DNA of 64,000 nucleotides. Source: Paraescarpia echinospica. Its lineage: Eukaryota; Annelida; Polychaeta; Sabellida; Siboglinidae. Each line of letters opens with the position of its first letter. Positions within the stretch are counted from its first letter, which is position 1. This document shows positions 41,291 through 54,034 of this stretch, one piece after another. The notes under the pieces are model-generated. The model searched no databases. It saw nothing but the letters and a program-made list of their open reading frames with translations, and was not told where the DNA came from. A program made the translations under genes and the position numbers. The stretch covers positions 35,799,510-35,863,509 of the forward strand of contig CM034544.1 of NCBI GenBank assembly GCA_020002185.1, read 5' to 3'.

Positions 41291-43329
41291 AACAACAATA
41301 ACAAGAGAAACTGCACATTTGTTAGAACAGCTATGATCAAAAAGTAACACAAATGGTGGACAGAAGAAATATTAATGACCTAAGGAAAGAGGTCGATGTG
41401 CCGTAGATAGTAACGAGAAGTTTGTAAAGAATCCGGATGAGTTTGGCAGTCTATTTGGTAAGAATGTCAAATTACAGATGAGAACATTGACGAAAAAGGC
41501 TATGGTCGCAGGAAAAACGAAGACCACAGCTGCGTGACGAGAGATGTTTGTACATCAGCATACATTCATACACCCTTGTACGCGCGTACATGCGTACGAA
41601 CGCACGCATTCGTGCTGACAGGCAGGCAAATGGTCAAGCAATGCGTTCATAAAACCATGCCCTCAGGCACGCATACACGAATATAATCATTCACCCATAC
41701 ACGCATATTCGTATGCACGCATAAACGCTATCACGCATATGCATATTAATATAATTATACAAGCACACACCCAACATGGGAAATTGAAATAAACGGTCAT
41801 TTTCATATGTTTATAGCAACCATACTGTAAAAGCGTGTCTGACAGTTTTACGTGACACAATCACAAATATACTAGATGTATCATTGTGTTAAAGGATGTG
41901 TCGACATGATCTTAAACAGGTCAGTGTAAACCAATTCTTAATAGTAGTAAAATGATGAAAATAGTGTACGCTTAAATCGAACAAAATAGGAACTCAGAAC
42001 AAGAAAATCAAAGCTGGATAGATTTTCATACACAAGCATGTTAAGGGATTTATAAAAAGCTATTTAAGATTAAGTATAAAAATATATCATACCCGACAAA
42101 AAGGCTTTATTTGTAATTTGTCGAAGTGTAATATGAACACGCCTAGGTTCATGCGTGGCTTAGCATAGATACTATATGGCTTAGGAAATTACAATAGAAA
42201 AACGGTGACATACAATGCTTGCAAAACATACACTACGTGTAGGCACGTTGAAACAAAATAAAGACCGTTGTTTTTTTTGCCGGAAACATTGGTGTGTCTA
42301 CATTGTTGAGAATTTATGGTGCACAAAAGTTGAAAAGCGAGTGGAATTATTGATCGACAAGTATTATTCTTACATTAATATTAAACATAAAATAGCAGTA
42401 GACATAAATTTAGTAACAATGTTTTTGAAGGTAAATGAGATAAAGTAGTTTAGAACACATTATTCTAGTGCAGAGTGCATGCATGCTAGCAAACATCAAT
42501 ACTATCAGGTGGCATAAGGTAACAGAGACTGCGGATCAAGCTACGTCGTCCAGGTCCCAACAGAAGCAACAACAAAGCTTTGTGTCGTATGACAACATTT
42601 CAGAGTGCATAAGCCTTCCATTAGTAAGTTCACCAACAAAGGTGTTTACTTGGTACAACCTTCAAGTAGGTCTCACAATAGACAATTAATATTATTTGGT
42701 TAGTATGACCTGTATTATGTATCTCAATTCGCTACCGTACATGATGTTATTAGTTGATGCTACAAAACAGTTATAAGCGTTGCTTTACTACTAGCAATTC
42801 CCAATATACCACGAAATATATTTGTTTCTCAAACATTTTTGGAGAACTATTAAATATGGGAAAACTTACCACACATATACGCATGTTATTTTATAAATAG
42901 TGTCTGTGTTGATCGCGAATACTTTCATGTAGATATAACAGTTTCTTACTAAAATCTATCAAACACAACCATAGTGCTTATGGCGTCAGTTGAATACTCA
43001 GACTGGGCGTTTCATCACATCCGCAAACGGATGGATATCAAATATCAGTAATTGCGTCACTAGTCGTGAACGTTTCGTGTTTCAAGTGGTCTACAATGAG
43101 TAATGTATATGTATTTTTTTTTCATGTATCCGAATCTACTGCCTCTTGGTGACATAAAAAAAAAACAAGTACAACTAATACAAATATTTTATTTTGTCTG
43201 TCAAACCGTGATTATAAGGCAAACGTCACTACCGTTTGTGCATAATAACATATTTAGGACCTATATAGTTTGCCGTCTTATCAATTATTGTTATCAGGGC
43301 TTAGTCTGGCCTCGATTCAGTTCCATAAT

Positions 43330-43560
43330 TTCAGTTATAAGTTTTTCTTCTTCGTTTCTCTAACTTATCTTGCACTGCTCTCTCCATCAACTGTCTCCAT
43401 TCCCCTCTATCTTTCGCTCTCGTTCTACACTCTTGTGACAATCCATCGAAGTCTCCCTTTATGCAGTCCTCTCAACGCAGGGTAGGTCTTCCTCGCCTCC
43501 ATTTCTGCTCCATTCTCCGGGCATCTGATTTACTTGCCAGCCGGTCAACCATTCACTACA
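43330..43560 (-). pseudogene. RTE-like LINE C-terminal fragment, copy 1
   Basis: On the minus strand 43530-43340 the translation contains RMEQKWRRGRPTLR, a stop, EDCIKGDFDGLSQECRTRAK and DRGEWRQLMERAVQDK. 'GRP...W.D....Dl..........A.DR..WR.lv' is the C-terminal block of RTE-type LINE proteins. Only this 3' scrap remains, and it was carried along in the 5.28-kb duplication (copy 2 at about 48611-48822). Confidence 0.6.
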
Positions 43561-43679
43561 CATTTATTGCCCACTTCAACGAATAGTAGTTTCCAAAATT
43601 GGAAGCAGTACCATTACAAATCCATCCAATACATTAATATACTATTGATACAGGAGACTATTTAGACATGTCTAGAAAA

Positions 43680-43815
43680 AACACTGTTGTGCCACATCTT
43701 TTGTATGTTCCTCTCCTCCACAGCTACTTGTTGTGCCAAATCTTTTGTATGTTCCTTCCCTCCACAGCTACTTGCTATGCCACATCTTCTGTATGTTCCT
43801 TCCTCAACAACTACT
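43680..43815. repeat. 44-bp minisatellite, three units, at the duplication edge
   Basis: Three imperfect 44-bp units containing tgccacatcttttgtatgttcc and ccacagctactt. The array ends 55 bases before the duplication junction; the copy-2 counterpart is at about 48943-49078. Confidence 0.85.
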
Positions 43816-44315
43816 GTCAATGTAAGAAGAAATAGACAATAAAGCCTTGTTTTTTGCTAAATATTTTATCTAGCCAACTGTTTGATCAGAGGCTACTGCT
43901 CCAAGAAAGCGACTGAATATATACACATGCCTAGCCAAAAGTACATGAATAATGACCCATCATTTGCGTATTTATATATAGAAAACATGAACATAAAAAA
44001 TTAACAACAGTTTTGCTTCCTTCTGCCTATCACTGATTGAACATTTGTCAATATGACTATTTAGCCTGCTTTGTTTCTGTTGTGGAATGAACATGGGACT
44101 CATTCATGTTGACTATAACTACAAAGTGGGTGATATATCAGTGTGACCGTAAAAATAACTACCACTGTACTACGGAAGTTTGTTGTTTAAAATTGTTTTG
44201 CTATCAGTTATAATAATAATAATTATTATTATTACATGTTTCAATATTTAAAAGAAATTCGCAATGGATTACATTGATCAAGGAGGAAGACGTAGTTGGA
44301 AATAGATAAATTCAC

Positions 44316-46027
44316 CTGCAGTCATCAGGACCCAGCCACCGCCGTGCATGTACACCATTCCTCCGCGTGGTCTGTCCTGGGGAGATGTCGGCTGATACAA
44401 TATCACTTCAACACCATCGAATATCTCGTGTGTCACCTATAACGGGAATTGATATCACACTGCCTTACTCCCTCCTCCAGAACAACAAGCTACGGGCGGC
44501 AGCAATCACCATTACATTGTTCAATTACAACTGGTTGATAGAGTCACCATCCGGAGAGAACGTATCAGGTAGGACAACGGACAAAGTGAATCGCAGTACG
44601 TAGTTATACCAGGCTGAATAAATTGCTATTTAAAAAAAAATACTTTGCCACTTGGTGCACGGCACTATATACAGTAATTAAATATTAGTAATTATAATGC
44701 ATTTTTCATTATTGAGATAGAAATGTAAACTTACATATGTACAATATTTACTCTAAGAAATGACCTTAGTTATATCTGTTAAATAATATATAATAATTAA
44801 TATCGCATTAAAATAAGTGATTCCTGGTCGAAATAGCATATTTTTTGTGTTAACTTTTGACGCTAACAAAAGTACGTTACTAAGCAGCAATTTGGGAATT
44901 TGAATGACGTCGGTTGACTGAATTACTTATACAATGATATCATATAGCTTGCCTTAAGCAAAGGATCTTGAGGTGGCGTAACTGGCTTCGGGAAACTTGG
45001 AGGCGGCATCGCTATCATATGACGCATGATGACAGCACCATGAGCGTCATATCCGAGACATTTTATGATCCGTGCCTGTAGAAAAAACACAAACATAGTA
45101 ATAGTGTTGTCTGGGTACGTCATAAAGCACGTATACGGCAAGACAGGCGTTGTCCTTGCAGAATATTGTGTTACAACTACGAATGCCACGCTATTTTTCC
45201 AAGACACCTAACAAGTGTTCTGTTAAATTATATAGTGGTCGCCGTCAGCCATCTTCACTGACGGGTTGCTTTCACCGCTAAATTCCACAAGAGGATGGTC
45301 ACTGGGAACAAATAAATATGACACGTGCCCTATCGATAATAATTATTTCTGCAGGTATAGGTATATGCATTGATATTATTGTTGTACATCAACATATATA
45401 CCTACACGTTTGAATCGATTTATATTTTTTTCAAAACCGGTAATGAACAAATTCCATGATTACCGACATATGATATGCACTTATGACAAACATGGCGTAA
45501 TAGTCGCCTTCACTGACGACTATATAGTTGCATAATTGTCGTTAGCGTTTAGTCCAGTAGCAAATACCAATGACTAGGGTATTATTGATTAATAAACAGT
45601 TTCATTTCTAATGACCACAATATTTCTTGGACATTCAGAAACAAACAACCAAAATCAACCCGGTATAACCTCGATTTGTTTATTCACAAATATGATATTC
45701 ATGTGGTAATACGTTGACTAAAATCTTATCGTGTACACTTACCCAAACATCCACGCTCCTCCAAAAACTAATATTCGGACGATACTTCTCTGCTTCTTCG
45801 AAATCCTCGCTAAAGTAGACATCGTTAGTGAACTTGCGAAAAATCTCCGGCGTCCAGGGAAATCTTCCCTTTGGCAAGGGACAGGGATATACGCGGGATT
45901 CGATGCATCTTTCAACCTCAGTGCGCCGCCTGAGAGTTCTTGGCCATCGGCGTAATCCTGATACGGTTTGTAAAAGCCCGACAGACGTCAGCAGCCAGAT
46001 ACACACGGCGAGGTTCGCTGTCGCCAT
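44316..46027 (-). pseudogene. Second copy of hydrolase exons 1-3
   Basis: Exon 1' 46027-45743, exon 2' 45075-44953 and exon 3' 44436-44316 encode the same residues 1-176 as the main gene, with the same splice sites. No copies of exons 4-7 lie between this set and copy 1, so alone it cannot make a hydrolase. It could act as an alternative promoter/first-exon set: exon 3' ends in phase 1, as exon 3 does, so 3' to exon 4 keeps frame, and 1'-2'-exon 3 also keeps frame. Alternatively it is a very recent non-functional duplicate or an assembly duplicate of the other haplotype. Confidence 0.8.
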
Positions 46028-46259
46028 TTCTGTGTTGAGATAATTGTAAACAATATATCACATTGCACTTGAGTAAAGCATGTTCGTTATAAGTGTTATA
46101 AACCGGTAAAGATAAAAGATTCACGTCAACTACTAATATACAAAACAATACATAATGTTTGATTTTGCAATATGTAGATCATTTAATGTATATTTGTAAT
46201 ACGAACAAATGTGGTTGGATGTTCTGGCGATAGTTGCCCTCATAGAAAGCATAACTAAC

Positions 46260-46508
46260 AACAACAACAATTACTACTACTACTACCACTACTATTACAA
46301 AAACAACAAATACTACTACTACAACTAATACTACTACTACTACTATTGCTACTATTACTACTATTACTACTAGTAGTAGTAGTAGTAATACTACTACTAC
46401 TACTGCTACTACTACTACTGCTACTACTATTACTACTACTACTACTACAACTACTACTACTACTACTATTACTACTACTATTACTACTACTACTACTACT
46501 ACTACTGC

Positions 46509-46539
<31 letters not shown>

Positions 46540-46575
46540 TCTATTACGACTTCTACTTCTACTAGTACAACAACA
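46260..46575. repeat. (TAC)n trinucleotide array, copy 2
   Basis: Counterpart of 40979-41290 with several triplet-unit gains and losses that happen to leave the surrounding spacing unchanged. Confidence 0.97.
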
Positions 46576-48610
46576 ACAATAACAAGAGAAACTGCACATT
46601 TGTTAGAACAGCTATGATCAAAAAGTAACACAAATGGTGGACAGAAGAAATATTAATGACCTAAGGAAAGAGGTCGATGTGCCGTAGATAGTAACGAGAA
46701 GTTTGTAAAGAATCCGGATGAGTTTGGCAGTCTATTTGGTAAGAATGTCAAATTACAGATGAGAACATTGACGAAAAAGGCTATGGTCGCAGGAAAAACG
46801 AAGACCACAGCTGCGTGACGAGAGATGTTTGTACATCAGCATACATTCATACACCCTTGTACGCGCGTACATGCGTACGAACGCACGCATTCGTGCTGAC
46901 AGGCAGGCAAATGGTCAAGCAATGCGTTCATAAAACCATGCCCTCAGGCACGCATACACGAATATAATCATTCACCCATACACGCATATTCGTATGCACG
47001 CATAAACGCTATCACGCATATGCATATTAATATAATTATACAAGCACACACCCAACATGGGAAATTGAAATAAACGGTCATTTTCATATGTTTATAGCAA
47101 CCATACTGTAAAAGCGTGTCTGACAGTTTTACGTGACACAATCACAAATATACTAGATGTATCATTGTGTTAAAGGATGTGTCGACATGATCTTAAACAG
47201 GTCAGTGTAAACCAATTCTTAATAGTAGTAAAATGATGAAAATAGTGTACGCTTAAATCGAACAAAATAGGAACTCAGAACAAGAAAATCAAAGCTGGAT
47301 AGATTTTCATACACAAGCATGTTAAGGGATTTATAAAAAGCTATTTAAGATTAAGTATAAAAATATATCATACCCGACAAAAAGGCTTTATTTGTAATTT
47401 GTCGAAGTGTAATATGAACACGCCTAGGTTTATGCGTGGCTTAGCATAGATACTATATGGCTTAGGAAATTACAATAGAAAAACGGTGACATACAATGCT
47501 TGCAAAACATACACTACGTGTAGGCACGTTGAAACAAAATAAAGACCGTTGTTTTTTTTGCCGGAAACATTGGTGTGTCTACATCGTTGAGAATTTATGG
47601 TGCACAAAAGTTGAAAAGCGAGTGGAATTATTGATCGACAAGTATTATTCTTACATTAATATTAAACATAAAATAGCAGTAGACATAAATTTAGTAACAA
47701 TGTTTTTGAAGGTAAATGAGATAAAGTAGTTTAGAACACATTATTCTAGTGCAGAGTGCATGCATGCTAGCAAACATCAATACTATCAGGTGGCATAAGG
47801 TAACAGAGACTGCGGATCAAGCTACGTCGTCCAGGTCCCAACAGAAGCAACAACAAAGCTTTGTGTCGTATGACAACATTTCAGAGTGCATAAGCCTTCC
47901 ATTAGTAAGTTCACCAACAAAGGTGTTTACTTGGTACAACCTTCAAGTAGGTCTCACAATAGACAATTAATATTATTTGGTTAGTATGACCTGTATTATG
48001 TATCTCAATTCGCTACCGTACATGATGTTATTAGTTGATGCTACAAAACAGTTATAAGCGTTGCTTTACTACTAGCAATTCCCAATATACCACGAAATAT
48101 ATTTGTTTCTCAAACATTTTTGGAGAACTATTAAATATGGGAAAACTTACCACACATATACGCATGTTATTTTATAAATAGTGTCTGTGTTGATCGCGAA
48201 TACTTTCATGTAGATATAACAGTTTCTTACTAAAATCTATCAAACACAACCATAGTGCTTATGGCGTCAGTTGAATACTCAGACTGGGCGTTTCATCACA
48301 TCCGCAAACGGATGGATATCAAATATCAGTAATTGCGTCACTAGTCGTGAACGTTTCGTGTTTCAAGTGGTCTACAATGAGTAATGTATATGTATTTTTT
48401 TTTCATGTATCCGAATCTACTGCCTCTTGGTGACATAAAAAAAAAACAAGTACAACTAATACAAATATTTTATTTTGTCTGTCAAACCGTGATTATAAGG
48501 CAAACGTCACTACCGTTTGTGCATAATAACATATTTAGGACCTATATAGTTTGCCGTCTTATCAATTATTGTTATCAGGGCTTAGTCTGGCCTCGATTCA
48601 GTTCCATAAT

Positions 48611-48822
48611 TTCAGTTATAAGTTTTTCTTCTTCGTTTCTCTAACTTATCTTGCACTGCTCTCTCCATCAACTGTCTCCATTCCCCTCTATCTTTCGCTC
48701 TCGTTCTACACTCTTGTGACAATCCATCGAAGTCTCCCTTTATGCAGTCCTCTCAACGCAGGGTAGGTCTTCCTCGCCTCCGGGCATCTGATTTACTTGC
48801 CAGCCGGTCAACCATTCACTAC
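48611..48822 (-). pseudogene. RTE-like LINE C-terminal fragment, copy 2
   Basis: Duplicate of 43330-43560 lacking the 18 bases that encode part of the MEQKW segment. Confidence 0.6.
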
Positions 48823-49133
48823 ACATATATTGCCCACTTCAACGAATAGTAGTTTCCAAAATTGGAAGCAGTACCATTACAAATCCATCCAATACATTAA
48901 TATACTATTGATACAGGAGACTATTTAGACATGTCTAGAAAAAACACTGTTGTGCCACATCTTTTGTATGTTCCTCTCCTCCACAGCTACTTGTTGTGCC
49001 ACATCTTTTGTATGTTCCTTCCCTCCACAGCTACTTGCTATGCCACATCTTCTGTATGTTCCTTCCTCAACAACTACTGTCAATGTAAGAAGAAATAGAC
49101 AATAAAGCCTTGTTTTTTGCTAAATATTTTATC

Positions 49134-50345
49134 TCAACAATTTAAAGATCCTCAATCAGTTCGTTTGCCCATTGAAAATCCGGTTCTTTTATGTGCAGAT
49201 GAGTAATGTGTGAATAGTTTAATTAGTGCGCACAAACTGTTTAATAACAAACAATTCGTACTTGTTTTTCATCGACAACAAATATTTGTCGTTACATCGG
49301 GTAGTTAGCGCGAAAGCCAATTGCGCTGTCTACCTCCTGCGCCATTTCAATGACGTGCTATACGCGAGATCAGCACCCCGCGTATACCAAAACAGTAATG
49401 ACAAACACGTGCTTTGGCGTATCAATGTTACAGTTCCAAAGTGGTTATACGAAGATACATATTACACTATTGCAGATGGCAACAACAACAACGCGTAGCT
49501 GTGTATAAATTCAACGAGAATTAGCCAACAATTGTGACACTGAATTGTACGAGTACAACATCACATAACTGCAACTGGCGAACGTCTACACTCGACTCGT
49601 GTCTGATTCTAAGAGTATTTAAACGTCATCGTACCAGCCAGACATTCAGTCGGAGAGTGACATCGGGCATACTATTTGATATGTAATTGGTATTGTATTT
49701 TGTTACGCTGGATCATGTTAATAAGCAGTTATTGCAACAATACATATTACGAGAGTAGATGATATGAAGGTGCGAAATAACAAGTAACACTGGTTTAGCA
49801 GTAGGCCCGTGTTGACCGTGCAAGTAACCAAAGACCTATTACCAATAAGACCTGTCACTCGCTAGCCTCTCCTATTGAATAACATTATTCCACTTCAGAG
49901 CGGTGGCGCCCCCTAGTGGTTGGATTGCTAATGCGACTAATGTTCTATGTGCGCCGTGTTAATTTGATGGTTTTCACATTATAATTACAGGATTCATATT
50001 AACTTTTAGGCGCTGGGATGCAGACTGAATTTAAAATGTTCAATAGAAACCACATAAATGTTATTAAAAATAATTCGTATTACATATAGCTAATAGATAA
50101 GGCAAGTTAACTATATGCTTAATTGATCTCTACAAGTGAGTTAAACCCGCTTTGTAGGCGCTATATAACGAATGAAGAGCTCAGCCATCAAATTTAATAG
50201 GTCTACCATTTCTGTTATCTGAACATTACATTAGTTAACTATTAAACTGATATAACATTAAACTTACATAATTAATTAATATAACAATAGTAAATAATGT
50301 ACAACACTTGATCATAATTGAAAACTGGTCATATCAAATTGTGTG
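49134..50345. other. No gene recognised
   Basis: Non-coding. It includes a strong CTCF-type motif (49905-49919) and a short SINE-tail-like segment (cgctttgtaggcgctatata, about 50149-50168). Confidence 0.5.
49905..49919 (-). promoter_or_regulatory. CTCF-type binding motif
   Basis: The minus strand reads CCACTAGGGGGCGCC, the best-known form of the CTCF core, with no mismatch to CCASYAGRKGGCRSY. It lies about 790 bases beyond the duplicated block. Confidence 0.5.
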
Positions 50346-50347
50346 TA

Positions 50348-50352
<5 letters not shown>

Positions 50353-50382
<30 letters not shown>

Positions 50383-50440
50383 TGTGCGTGTGCGTGTGCG
50401 TGTGCGTGTGCGTGTGCGTGTGCTTGTGCGTGTGTGTGCA
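50353..50440. repeat. (GT)n and (GTGTGC)n microsatellite
   Basis: (GT) units followed by about nine GTGTGC hexamers. Confidence 0.97.
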
Positions 50441-50872
50441 CAAAACGGTGACTCATATAATTAATTAATTAATTATCCAAATCAGTGAATTAATAGAACA
50501 AGGTGACACAGTTTCCCGAATATATATGAAATAAAAGCAGGCGAGTTCAACAATCCATATCAGTATGTGATATTATGTGTAGACATAAATATTGAAATTT
50601 ATTTAAATTGATTAACTTATACAACAAGGCAAACCATTTTCCTTTGACCAATAGTGTAAAATATCAAAATAAAGCAGAACACCTAAATGCTCGCCTACAG
50701 GTGATGTAATTTTTTAATCTTCTTATTTCTTCTCCCCTTCAGACTTGTGTGGTACTGGATGCTTGACCTCAGTGTGTGGTGTACCCCTATTACCAAGAAA
50801 AGACGGATAATAGTATCTATGCACGTAGTGCAGGAGCTCGCTACACATTACCTCTTGGTATTACAACATCTC

Positions 50873-52849
50873 ATGAAAACAACTTGTCCATGTGCATCAT
50901 GTCAGTGAAGGTCTTTGTTTCCAAAGTTCCCACAATATCTGCCAGCTGATTCGTTGGCTCTACCAATCCCGACATTTTGTCTGTCATGCCTTCATATCTT
51001 TTCAGGTCAAGGAATAACGTCGCCTGATCTTCCACTTCACCAGGGTTGGTGTCCTCCAGGTGCACGAGGCACTGTGACAGCTTTGTTGCAACTGTACCGG
51101 GCAATATATCCAGCAATGTAGCAGATAATAAGGTGGTCTATTGTAGATAGATCTTCCATATGTTGCCCGACCACATCTGTGACCATAGCCTGTGGCACCA
51201 ACCCTTGTGTCGTTGGAGAAATCGTAGCGTCTCCAACATCTGCCGTCTTCAGAGCTTTGAGGGATAAGCACAATTAATCCAAATTATCTTTATACTTGAC
51301 ACCGTTACTCTTGTGTACCAGGCTGTCCACGAGCACCAGGCGGAAAGCAGCTCGGAATTGTTGGGCATCAGGATTCGTGCAGTACCGCCCTTCCCCACTT
51401 ATGGTTGCGAACAATTCTCGGGTGTCTTATTTAAGTCTCCGTGTCGATAGGAACTTGACATTGCCATTCTCCAGTGCATCCTACAAAAGAAGAACTGCGT
51501 TGATGCTGAACTACCACCTTTCACTGCAAGGCAGTTGTCTCAAAGTGAACGTTATTGTTTCAAGCAACTGGAGGCTTTGTTTCAGGAACTCCTTTTGATT
51601 GCTCCTCGCATTGAAAGCGAGCATCATCTGTATCGATGACTTGATTCTCGAGCTGTTAAAGCAATTCATGAGTTTGTCAAATCGTTCCAGTAACTGAGCA
51701 GTGTAGATGACCTCTTGTGGAAGCTCTCCCGCTCGCACCATTGAAGCTATGCCAACAGCAACGGGGTGCGAGATAACTTGAGTTGCCGGACAAACTCTTA
51801 AAGCAGCAAACGACGGAAGTCTGATGTGCTTTTCAGTCAGCAACGGGGCATACATGAGGGGACCAGTGTTGATGTCTTTGTAGTAGAAGAAAACGATATA
51901 TATTCCCACGATATGCACTTGTCGTCGATTGTGTATCCCGTCTTCTTTAAATTATTGTGAATGTTTTTGAGTATGTGTGATGGATCATACATACAAAAGA
52001 CCCTGTGGCTGTTGTGCTCGAAGAATGGTCTTGCGATGGATACACCAAGTTTCGTGAACAAAGATCGGTTACTCGATCCTTGATCGCAGATAGCCAGTAG
52101 TGGCGTGAATCCTGTTGCAATCAAATTCTCAATGGCTTCAAGCAGGACGTCTTTTATGATTGTGGTAGACATCGGTCAGCTTTTCAAAAAAATACCCCAG
52201 CGGTTTTTGCCTGTGATGCTCCGTGCCATCACAACCGTGCATGATTTGACAGCTACTTCTTTCTTCCGATTACTCTCATGTCCTCATATCCCTCAATTCG
52301 ATCCATTGCAGAGTTATACTCTAAGCCTTCCTTGGTGCTCATTACGTCAAAGAGCACGACACACAACATGCTATCAGCTGAGAGTGTTTTCCCCTTTTCA
52401 CTAAGAGCCTGGAACACCAAATCGTTGAACCCAGGATAGATTTTGCACTGCTTGTCGCAGAGTTGCAGGCGAAGGGAGGGGGAAATTTTTCCAAAGAAAC
52501 CGGTAGCATTTCGGTAACGTATGGTACAGTGAAAGCGCTACGGCCTCGTTTGTGTTATCCCATCTAAAACCCTGCTTCTTCCTATCAGTCATGATAATAT
52601 GGGATTTGATGACATCTAGCGCCGTGTCCGTGACATGAACATCCAACAGCTTCAACAAATTGGCCTTACAAGGTTTCTTCCAGTGGCCTTCGTTGTTGTC
52701 CTCTGCCATCTCTTCTTAAACTTTTGCTTCTGCTTGAGGAGCACGTGCACGGGGGAAGGCTCACAGGTCTGATCATTTTTGATCTGTACGTTCGACTGCA
52801 GCTTCTGCTCAACAGTAAATTGTGTGACAGGCTTTGTAATTGGATTCAA
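50873..52849 (-). pseudogene. P-element/THAP9-like transposase relic
   Basis: Minus strand, in order: Lys-rich linker (52849-52660); 'ALSLYHTLPKCYRFLWKNF' with 'PLPSPATLR' (52500s); 'SADSMLCVVLFDVMS..EGLE' and 'IEGYEDM' (52290-52390), the first catalytic Asp block; 'LLAICDQGSSNRSLFTKLGV' and 'MYDPSHILKNIHNNLKK' (52170-51930); 'GPLMYAPLLTEKHIRLPSF' and 'FNSSRIK' (51860-51640); and 'CYIAGYIA' (51110) with a C-terminal tail to 50873. This is the order of P-element transposases related to vertebrate THAP9. The N-terminal THAP zinc finger is not found. At least four frameshifts or stops break it, so it is dead. The element ends were not identified. Confidence 0.8.
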
Positions 52850-53180
52850 CTTTCATTTATTTTGTTGACGGCGCGTCACGCTAGACAATGGTGGTAGATT
52901 AGGAACGGCAAAGATTGTATGGAAGGCGTTCCATGCAAGTGACCTTTTGACTGCCAAATGAATTAATTATATTGTATTTCAATGAATGGAAGTAGTGGTA
53001 AGAGGTCCGCCATCCCCGGAAGTGACCTAAGATCAAAGGCTTTTTCGTTTTTTATAAGTAGAATTCCTACGTTTTTTATCAGTATGATTTAGCAAACGTC
53101 AAAAGTGATTGATGGGGGTCATGAGAAAGAGGGTGTCGCCATCTACTGAATAAAGATGGAATAAATAGGGTGAATGACGA

Positions 53181-53245
53181 CCTCTAGTGGCTAATCAGGT
53201 ACTAATTAGGATCAACCTCTAGTGACTAATCAGGTACTAATTAGG
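53181..53245 (+). repeat. Direct repeat, 30 bp twice with 5-bp spacer
   Basis: cctctagtggctaatcaggt... occurs at 53181-53210 and again (one mismatch) at 53216-53245. Related ctagtgac words recur at 53299-53310. It lies just upstream of the viral-type gene island and could belong to that element's control region or terminus, though no terminal inverted repeat was found. Confidence 0.85.
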
Positions 53246-53320
53246 GTGGTTATGAGTAGCGCATTCACTAGAGGGTAGCACTAGCAATAGCTAAAACCCC
53301 CTAGTGACTGAAAAGCGTCG

Positions 53321-53995
53321 ATGGTGGTGCGTATAGGCGATTGTGACGGTGTCAGCGCACCAGATGTCGCTATGGACGGAAAGTGGAAGCACCCTTTTAC
53401 GTGTATAGTGTCCGGCCCTACGGGGTGTGGGAAGACTACTTTCGTTGTACGCCTGTTAAAGTTTGCTTCGTGTATGATTTCGCCGCCACCGGAGAAAATT
53501 CTGTGGTGTTACGGCCAGTGGCAGACCGCTTACGACTCTATGGCCGGCGTGGAATTTGTAGACGGTTTGCCGGATCCGTCGCTTCTGGACGCCAAAACGA
53601 GGACGCTTCTAGTGCTCGATGACCTTATGTCGGAGACCGATAGTAGCATCACGACTTTGTTTACTAAAAAAAGTCACCACTGCAACGCGTCCGTCGTACA
53701 GCTTTTGCAGAATCTCTTTCCGAAAGGGAAAGAAAATCGCACAATCAGTTTAAACGCGCAGTATATGGTCCTCTTCAAGAGTCCCCGGGACGCGGGGCAA
53801 GTAGGCCACCTGGCGAAGCAGATGTATCCGGGCAGTGTCAACTACATGGTGGAGGCGTACAAGGATGCCACGTCGGCCGCCTACGGTTACCTCCTGGTGG
53901 ATCTGAAACAGGAAACGCCGGAAACCATGCGCCTGCGTACGGAAATTTTTCCCGACGACCCCGTTCAGTACGTCTATGTGCCGACGAGACTATAA
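53321..53995 (+). CDS. Viral-type packaging ATPase (FtsK/HerA-A32 group)
   Basis: 224 residues from ATG 53321 to TAA 53995. Walker A GPTGCGKT at 32-39; Walker B LLVLDD at 96-101, after a 'F.DGLP' strand; a conserved 'VQLLQNLFPKGKENRTISLN' segment (about 130-149) and 'SPRDAGQVGHLAKQMYP' (about 158-174). These features identify the genome-packaging ATPase of the Polinton/adintovirus group, which drives DNA into capsids. The length is normal, and the frame is intact with no stop. Third codon positions are strongly G/C, unlike the surrounding DNA. It is the first of five same-strand genes; the next begins 39 bases downstream. This is an old or recent viral copy in a host genome. Confidence 0.85.
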   Translation: MVVRIGDCDGVSAPDVAMDGKWKHPFTCIVSGPTGCGKTTFVVRLLKFASCMISPPPEKILWCYGQWQTAYDSMAGVEFVDGLPDPSLLDAKTRTLLVLDDLMSETDSSITTLFTKKSHHCNASVVQLLQNLFPKGKENRTISLNAQYMVLFKSPRDAGQVGHLAKQMYPGSVNYMVEAYKDATSAAYGYLLVDLKQETPETMRLRTEIFPDDPVQYVYVPTRL

Positions 53996-54000
53996 AAAAG
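53991..54000 (+). promoter_or_regulatory. TATA box overlapping the ATPase stop codon
   Basis: tataaaaaag contains the TAA stop (53993-53995) of the ATPase and lies 35-44 bases before the ATG at 54035. Compact double-stranded DNA viruses commonly place late promoters in this way. Function is inferred from sequence and position. Confidence 0.45.
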
Positions 54001-54034
54001 GTGGGGTGCGCCGTGGCCGCCGTCATTCGACAGG

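Larger units (their letters stand above)
43871..49133. repeat. Tandem duplication, copy 2 (5263 bp)
   Basis: Direct repeat of 38590-43870 at a constant offset of 5281 until 43500/48781, where copy 2 lacks 18 bases (43501-43518 of copy 1) between two CTCC words. Junctions share only a T, so the duplication did not arise between long homologous repeats. It contains identical coding sequence for hydrolase exons 1-3. Confidence 0.97.

Noticed and set aside
40898..41350. Poly-Val/Ser/Leu proteins, repeated at 46179-46631
   Set aside because: (TAC)n microsatellite, unit numbers differ between the two duplicate copies.
42215..42689. Two short frames duplicated exactly at 47496-47970
   Set aside because: Their conservation is due to the recent duplication, not to selection; no domain or splice sites.
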